Below are positions 59,802 to 64,000 of a stretch of DNA of 64,000 nucleotides, in pieces; the stretch's first letter is position 1, and the number at the start of each line of letters is the position of its first letter. The DNA is from an uncultured Lachnospiraceae bacterium (lineage in GTDB: Bacteria; Bacillota; Clostridia; Lachnospirales; Lachnospiraceae): NCBI GenBank assembly GCA_910580195.1, contig CAJTWA010000006.1:1-64000 (forward strand), read 5' to 3'. The notes under the pieces were generated by a model that searched no databases, was not told the origin of the DNA, and saw nothing but the letters and a program-made list of their open reading frames with translations. A program made the position numbers and the translations under genes.

Positions 59802-60776
59802 ATGTACGAGGATATCAGGGAAGTGGAAAAGAAGCTTGTAGTCAGTGATTTCCCATTGAATGTGATTGTGGAGCCCGGAAATTACTGCAACTTAAATTGC
59901 ACCACATGCGCCAATAATAAGCTGACAAGGCCAAAAGGGCAGATGGGCATCCTGCTCTATAAAAAAATTATTGATGAGATTGCGGCAGAGAACCCGTATA
60001 CAAGGCTTTGGCTGGATTTTTATGGCGAGCCCTTATTGCAGAAATATAAGATTTACTACATGGTAGATTATGCAAGGAAAATGGGGCTTGAAAATATCAG
60101 CATCAATACAAACGGGACATTGCTAAATCAGGAAATGGCGGAGATGCTGCTTGATTCTGGGATTAGCTTTATCAGCATTGACTGCGACGGTTTTTCCAAG
60201 GAAGTGTATGAAAAAATCCGGGTCGGGGCAGATCGGGACGTTACGTATGCCAATATTGAATATATATTAAAACGCCGGAAAGAACGCGGCTTAGAAAGCC
60301 CTATCATAGAAGTAAAAGTCATGGAAATGGAAGAGAACCGCCAGGAAGTGGCGCAGATTATCCAGTATTGGCGGGAGCGGGGCGCATGGACCACAACCCG
60401 GAGGCTGATATCTTGGGCAGGGATGTGCGAAGATATCACGCCAGATGTACAGGCGGAACGGGTGGCCTGTGGGAATGCAGTTGGGATATTGCCAATTACT
60501 TGGGACGGGAAAGCAGTTAACTGCGTAATGGACGTGGACGCGCAGTACGTCTGCGGGGACGTTACGGTGGAATCCATAGGGGAAATCTGGCGCAGGCGGA
60601 ACAAGGAGATGGTGCGCAAGCATATGGAACATAAATTTGGGGAACTGCCGGAAATCTGCCAGAACTGCACAGACTGGGCAGTGATAGGGGAAGAGCGTTT
60701 TGATGGGAACGGGAACCCTGTACAGAAAAACTATAACCATCAGGGCAAGATGCTGGGGGAAGAAAAAGACAGATGA
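59802..60776 (+). CDS. radical SAM protein with C-terminal SPASM-like cysteines
   Basis: 324 residues. The radical SAM motif Cx3Cx2C lies in NYCNLNCTTCANN, followed by the family pattern LWLDFYGEPLL and SINTNGTLLNQ. C-terminal cysteines (WDGKAVNCVMDVDAQYVCGD; PEICQNCTDW) suggest an auxiliary cluster as in SPASM proteins. In glycan clusters such enzymes epimerise, deoxygenate or dehydrogenate sugars; the substrate here is unknown. Translationally coupled to the next gene (ATGA). Confidence 0.85.
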   Translation: MYEDIREVEKKLVVSDFPLNVIVEPGNYCNLNCTTCANNKLTRPKGQMGILLYKKIIDEIAAENPYTRLWLDFYGEPLLQKYKIYYMVDYARKMGLENISINTNGTLLNQEMAEMLLDSGISFISIDCDGFSKEVYEKIRVGADRDVTYANIEYILKRRKERGLESPIIEVKVMEMEENRQEVAQIIQYWRERGAWTTTRRLISWAGMCEDITPDVQAERVACGNAVGILPITWDGKAVNCVMDVDAQYVCGDVTVESIGEIWRRRNKEMVRKHMEHKFGELPEICQNCTDWAVIGEERFDGNGNPVQKNYNHQGKMLGEEKDR

Positions 60777-61432
60777 AACAATTGGTTATCGTAGGCAATG
60801 GGCCGTATTCACAAATGATGAAAAAATATGTGGAACAGACAGGGTTTGGGGAAGCGCTTGCCTATACGGTAGGTGCAGCATATATCCAAAAAGAAGAAAT
60901 GGATGGCGTACCAGTGCTTCCGCTGGAAAAGTTAAGGGAAACGTTTCCCTGTGATAGGGTTTCGCTGGTCCTAGGGATTGGTTACCGGAGGATGGGTGAA
61001 ATCCGCAGGGAAGTATTTGGGGCATGCAGGCAGTATGGCTACCGTTTTGAGAATTATGTCCACCCGACAGCGTTAATTGCCAAGGACGTGGAGATGGGGG
61101 AAGGGAATAATATACTGGAAGGCGTGATCCTTGAGGCAGGGGCCAAAATAGGGGATGCAAATCTTTTCTTTGGCGGCAGCATGGTTGCCCATGAAACAAC
61201 CGTTGGCTCTTATAATACTTTTTCCGTAAGGGCAGTGGCAGCAGGATGTGCAGCCATAAAGGACCATTGTTTCCTAGGGGCGTCTTCGGTTGTAAGGGAT
61301 CATGTGGCATTGGAAGATTATGTGCTCCTTGGGGCTGGGGCATATGGTTTTAAGGATATGGATCCATATTCAGTTGTAATGCCAGCAAAGAGTATCTTAT
61401 TAACTGATAAAAAGAGCACTGATTTTTTGTAG
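60773..61432 (+). CDS. NeuD/PglD-like sugar O- or N-acyltransferase
   Basis: 219 residues with the bipartite NeuD fold: an N-terminal Rossmann-like nucleotide-sugar domain (KQLVIVGNGPYSQMMKKYVEQ) and a left-handed beta-helix (AKDVEMGEGNNILEGVILE, GSYNTFSVRAVAAGCAAIKD). The active-site His probably lies in VAHETTVGSY. It would acetylate the amino sugar made by the WecE-like enzyme or the nonulosonic acid. Confidence 0.82.
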   Translation: MKQLVIVGNGPYSQMMKKYVEQTGFGEALAYTVGAAYIQKEEMDGVPVLPLEKLRETFPCDRVSLVLGIGYRRMGEIRREVFGACRQYGYRFENYVHPTALIAKDVEMGEGNNILEGVILEAGAKIGDANLFFGGSMVAHETTVGSYNTFSVRAVAAGCAAIKDHCFLGASSVVRDHVALEDYVLLGAGAYGFKDMDPYSVVMPAKSILLTDKKSTDFL

Positions 61433-61553
61433 CGGCAGGCAGCCTTTCCCTTTTGGGGACAATTGCTTGCAGATCTGCTGCGGAATTGCCCTTATGGCGT
61501 TGGGGTGGCTATGTGCTTGGGGATAGGCAAATTACTGGCAGGAAGGGATTGTT

Positions 61554-62534
61554 ATGGGAAAAAAGGTTTTAGTAACAGGCGCGGGAGGGTTTCTTGGCAG
61601 GTATGTGTCAGAGAGGCTTTTAAAGGAGGGATATGCGGTTGTGGCTCTTGTCCATAAAAACCGCCTATCTTTTTCCCTTCCTCCAAGTACAGGGAAAAAG
61701 GGGGAAACTATGCCCAAAGGAAGCTCCCTGCCCTCTGTGGGCAGCCCCATTACGGTTATAGAAGCAGATATCTGCCAAGAATCCATGGTTGGGCAGGCAG
61801 CCCGTCAAGCAGGCAAGTGTGACGCTGTGCTCCATTTAGCGGCAGACCTTGGCAGGGATGGCGGCAGGCAGGTAATCCAGACAAATTGCCTAGGGACTTA
61901 CCATGCCATCCGCTTGGCAGAAGAAATAGCTGCAAGCCAATTTCTTTATATGTCAAGCATCCCTGTCATCGGTGTCCCCAAACATATCCCGGTGACGGAA
62001 GAGCACCCAGTAAACCCCGCCACGCTCTACCATATCACAAAATATGCAGGAGAACAGATGGTATCCCAGATATGCCCCAAAGGCATGGTAAAAACAATCT
62101 TGCGGATCCCTTCCCCCATAGGGATTGGAATGGGCAGCAGTAATTTTTTGTCACTCCTCTTAAAAAAGTGCAGGGAGAAGGAAACCATCGAATTGTTCGG
62201 GGAAGGGAAACGGATCCAGAATTATATTGATGTGCGGGATATTGCAAGGGCAGTTTTTAGCAGCATTTCACAGAGGCAGGAAGGCCTGTTCCTGATAGCA
62301 GGGAAAGAAGGGATTACAAACCGTGCGTTGGCAGAGCTGTGCAAGGAACTTACAAAATCTTCTTCTGAGATTGTATGGGGGATGCGGGAAGACCCGGAGG
62401 AAGGGAACCAATGGCTGATATCGGGGAAAAAGGCGGAGGAATTTTTGGGGTTCTGCCCCGAATATGGGCTGGAGGAAACCATAAGGTGGATAAACGGCAG
62501 CCATGGGGCTTTCGGAAATGGAAAATTTCTGTAA
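61554..62534 (+). CDS. NAD-dependent sugar epimerase/dehydratase (extended SDR)
   Basis: 326 residues: NAD-binding VTGAGGFLGRYVSERLL, the LHLAADLG segment, catalytic Ser region YMSSIPVIG and the Tyr-x-x-x-Lys in YHITKYAGE. The C-terminal substrate region (GEGKRIQNYIDVRDIARAVF) is typical of nucleotide-sugar epimerases. It contains a Lys/Ser/Pro-rich insert (residues ~40-65) with PSTGKKGETMPKGSS that most relatives lack. Part of the flagellar glycan cluster. Confidence 0.85.
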   Translation: MGKKVLVTGAGGFLGRYVSERLLKEGYAVVALVHKNRLSFSLPPSTGKKGETMPKGSSLPSVGSPITVIEADICQESMVGQAARQAGKCDAVLHLAADLGRDGGRQVIQTNCLGTYHAIRLAEEIAASQFLYMSSIPVIGVPKHIPVTEEHPVNPATLYHITKYAGEQMVSQICPKGMVKTILRIPSPIGIGMGSSNFLSLLLKKCREKETIELFGEGKRIQNYIDVRDIARAVFSSISQRQEGLFLIAGKEGITNRALAELCKELTKSSSEIVWGMREDPEEGNQWLISGKKAEEFLGFCPEYGLEETIRWINGSHGAFGNGKFL

Positions 62535-62562
62535 AGATAAGGATTTTAGGGAGAGGGATTTT

Positions 62563-63261
62563 ATGAAATTAATTGTATTTTCAGATATCCATGGAAATTC
62601 TTATGCGCTGCATGGATTTTTGGAGCAGATTCGGGGATGGGAATATGATTTTCTGGTTTTTTGCGGGGATATTTTCGGGTATTACTATAACCAGAAGGAA
62701 ATATTGGAAACGCTTTCATCCATGGACAGGCTGATTTGGCTGCGTGGGAACCATGATGGGTATTTTCTTAAGCTATATGGCGGGAGGGAGCTAGAAGCGC
62801 CATATATAGAGCGGTATGGGCACTCTTATAGCAAATTGGCGCAACGGTTTAGCAGGGAAGAAGCTAAGCTTGTTGCAAGCCGCAGGGCAAGCTATGAAGC
62901 GGAATGGAACGGACAGAAGGTAGGGATCTTCCATGGTACGCCAAGGGACCATTCCGAAGGCAGGCTATACCCAGATACCCCCATTACGGATTGGGAGGAG
63001 TACCAGAAGTACGGCATTGTAATTTTAGGGCATACCCATTGCAGGATGCTGCGGAGCGTGGGAAAGACGCTTATTGTAAATCCGGGGTCGCTCGGGCAGC
63101 CAAGGGACGGGAAGGGATACAGCTTTGCAGTGGTAGATACAGACACAAAAAGCGTTGCGTTTGAAGCAGTACAGATTAGCTGTGCGCCGTTGTACCGGCA
63201 GATTGAGGAATTTGACCCCTGCCTAAAAAAGCTGAAAGAAGTATTGGAAAGAAGGGCATGA
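62563..63261 (+). CDS. YfcE/MJ0936-like metallophosphoesterase
   Basis: 232-residue phosphodiesterase-type protein: FSDIHGNSYAL, FCGDIFGYYYN, RGNHDGYFL, IFHGTPRDHS and ILGHTHCRML supply the five metal-binding blocks, and NPGSLGQPRDG closes the site. Within this sugar cluster it may hydrolyse a phosphate ester of a glycan intermediate, but the family is too broad to say. ATG 62563 follows GAGAGGGA; the frame upstream overlaps the epimerase. Confidence 0.87.
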   Translation: MKLIVFSDIHGNSYALHGFLEQIRGWEYDFLVFCGDIFGYYYNQKEILETLSSMDRLIWLRGNHDGYFLKLYGGRELEAPYIERYGHSYSKLAQRFSREEAKLVASRRASYEAEWNGQKVGIFHGTPRDHSEGRLYPDTPITDWEEYQKYGIVILGHTHCRMLRSVGKTLIVNPGSLGQPRDGKGYSFAVVDTDTKSVAFEAVQISCAPLYRQIEEFDPCLKKLKEVLERRA

Positions 63262-63262
63262 A

Positions 63263-64000
63263 TTGAGAAAAATATTGGTTACGGCAATCAGCGGGGATGT
63301 GTCAAACGGGATTTTAAAAGTATTGCAGGAAACTGGCGATGAGGTATACGGGTGCGATATTAATGAATACCCAGTAGGGATGGACAAGGTCTTGCAATAC
63401 TGGAAAAGTGATTTGGCAGTGAGCCAAAGATACATCCCAAACCTGCTGCTAAAATGCAGGGAACTTGGGATTACCCATCTGGTTCCGGTGAATGAGGAAG
63501 AAATAAAGGCAGTGGGGGCTCATGCCCATCTGTTTCGCAGCGCGGGGATTAAAGTCGTAATGAACCATCCCCATGTGTTAGATATTTTCTTCGACAAATA
63601 CAGGACATATGAATACCTTAACACCTTAAAGGGCATATCCGTGCCCGATACATACCAATATGGGGATTTTCAGGAGGATGGGAAAAAATACATCGTGAAA
63701 TTAAGAAAATCCTGTGGATCAAAATTTCTGGAAACAGTTAAGTCAAAGCGGGAATTGGAGCAGCTTGGGATTGATTTAAAGGAATGTGTGGTACAGGAAT
63801 ATTTAGAGGATGCAAAAGAGGAATACACCGTGGGCGTTTTTTCCGATGGGGATAATGTGGCGGTAATCATTTTCAGGAGGAAACTTTCCCATGGCTATAC
63901 TTCTTTTGTGGAAATGGTCCAGGACGAAGGGATAGAAAGGGAAGCAAAAATCATCGCAAAAAGCCTGAACTTGCAAGGCTATATCAATATCCAGCTAAGG
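63263..64000 (+). CDS. ATP-grasp family protein (3' end beyond window)
   Basis: 246 codons are visible before the window ends. It starts with TTG at 63263, 3 nt after GAAGGGC-ATGA of the previous gene. The N-terminal pre-ATP-grasp fold (RKILVTAISGDVSNGILKVL) and the ATP-binding stretch (KKYIVKLRKSCGSKFLETV, VVQEYLEDAKEEYTVGVFSD) match carbamoyl-phosphate-synthase-like ATP-grasp enzymes found in surface glycan loci, where some add amino acids or other acyl groups to sugars. No stop codon appears before 64000. Confidence 0.75.
   Translation, partial: MRKILVTAISGDVSNGILKVLQETGDEVYGCDINEYPVGMDKVLQYWKSDLAVSQRYIPNLLLKCRELGITHLVPVNEEEIKAVGAHAHLFRSAGIKVVMNHPHVLDIFFDKYRTYEYLNTLKGISVPDTYQYGDFQEDGKKYIVKLRKSCGSKFLETVKSKRELEQLGIDLKECVVQEYLEDAKEEYTVGVFSDGDNVAVIIFRRKLSHGYTSFVEMVQDEGIEREAKIIAKSLNLQGYINIQLR

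Overview
This window looks like a chromosomal segment from an anaerobic, flagellated Firmicute, most likely a gut Lachnospiraceae (Clostridia). Four things point that way: AGGAGG-type ribosome binding sites, a Firmicute-style propanediol-utilisation (pdu) microcompartment locus carrying eutJ and a flavoprotein, a CsrA gene beside a short flagellin, and many 4Fe-4S proteins. Species cannot be assigned from sequence alone. No rRNA, tRNA, CRISPR array or intact insertion sequence was found.

Layout. (1) 1-4.2 kb: a PP-loop ATP pyrophosphatase; a leftward MerR regulator/ABC ATPase/ABC permease operon with a 19-bp-spacer promoter; then repeat-rich non-coding DNA. (2) 4.4-20.4 kb: one rightward operon of 19 genes for a B12-dependent diol dehydratase microcompartment: shell proteins (pduA, B, J, N, T, U and a BMC-H protein with a very long tail), dehydratase CDE, reactivase GH, cobalamin recycling O and S, aldehyde dehydrogenase P, phosphotransacylase L, EutJ-like chaperone, flavoprotein and PduV GTPase. 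No pduQ, pduM, pduW or pocR is present. (3) 20.4-24.1 kb: a CorA-like membrane protein and a membrane-anchored metallophosphoesterase with an in-frame 66-bp tandem repeat. (4) 24.3-38.7 kb: accessory DNA with a DUF1016 nuclease, decayed restriction, ATPase and integrase genes, a small-repeat protein operon, a two-component system, a 1530-residue STAND/NACHT NTPase, a TcdE-like holin, a small tyrosine recombinase and an MNT-HEPN pair. (5) 39.2-45.3 kb: gltB-gltD glutamate synthase. (6) 45.5-50.0 kb: a cytosolic CZB chemoreceptor, a PerR-like Fur regulator with its operator, a membrane protein, a Uma2 nuclease and a 4Fe-4S aldo/keto reductase. (7) 50.5-64 kb: the flagellin locus (csrA, flagellin) followed by a flagellin glycosylation island (Maf/DUF115 protein, cytidylyltransferase, NeuB-cupin fusion, glycosyltransferase, WecE-like aminotransferase, radical SAM, NeuD-like acyltransferase, epimerase, phosphoesterase, ATP-grasp truncated by the window end).

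The most striking observation is a probable phase-variable switch. A sigma-28-like promoter facing csrA-flagellin lies on a 172-bp segment bounded by 31-bp inverted repeats (29/31 identical). Each repeat has the arm-13-nt-arm form of a tyrosine recombinase site (TGCAACA-N13-TGTTGCA). The same arms and spacing occur once more, directly upstream of the small stand-alone tyrosine recombinase gene at 36.9-37.5 kb. The flagellin leader also carries a textbook CsrA hairpin (loop AGGA) plus a CsrA-type Shine-Dalgarno. Together these suggest inversion control plus translational control of the glycosylated flagellum. The second candidate novelty is the STAND NTPase with a beta-propeller-like half, divergent from a holin, in the accessory region.
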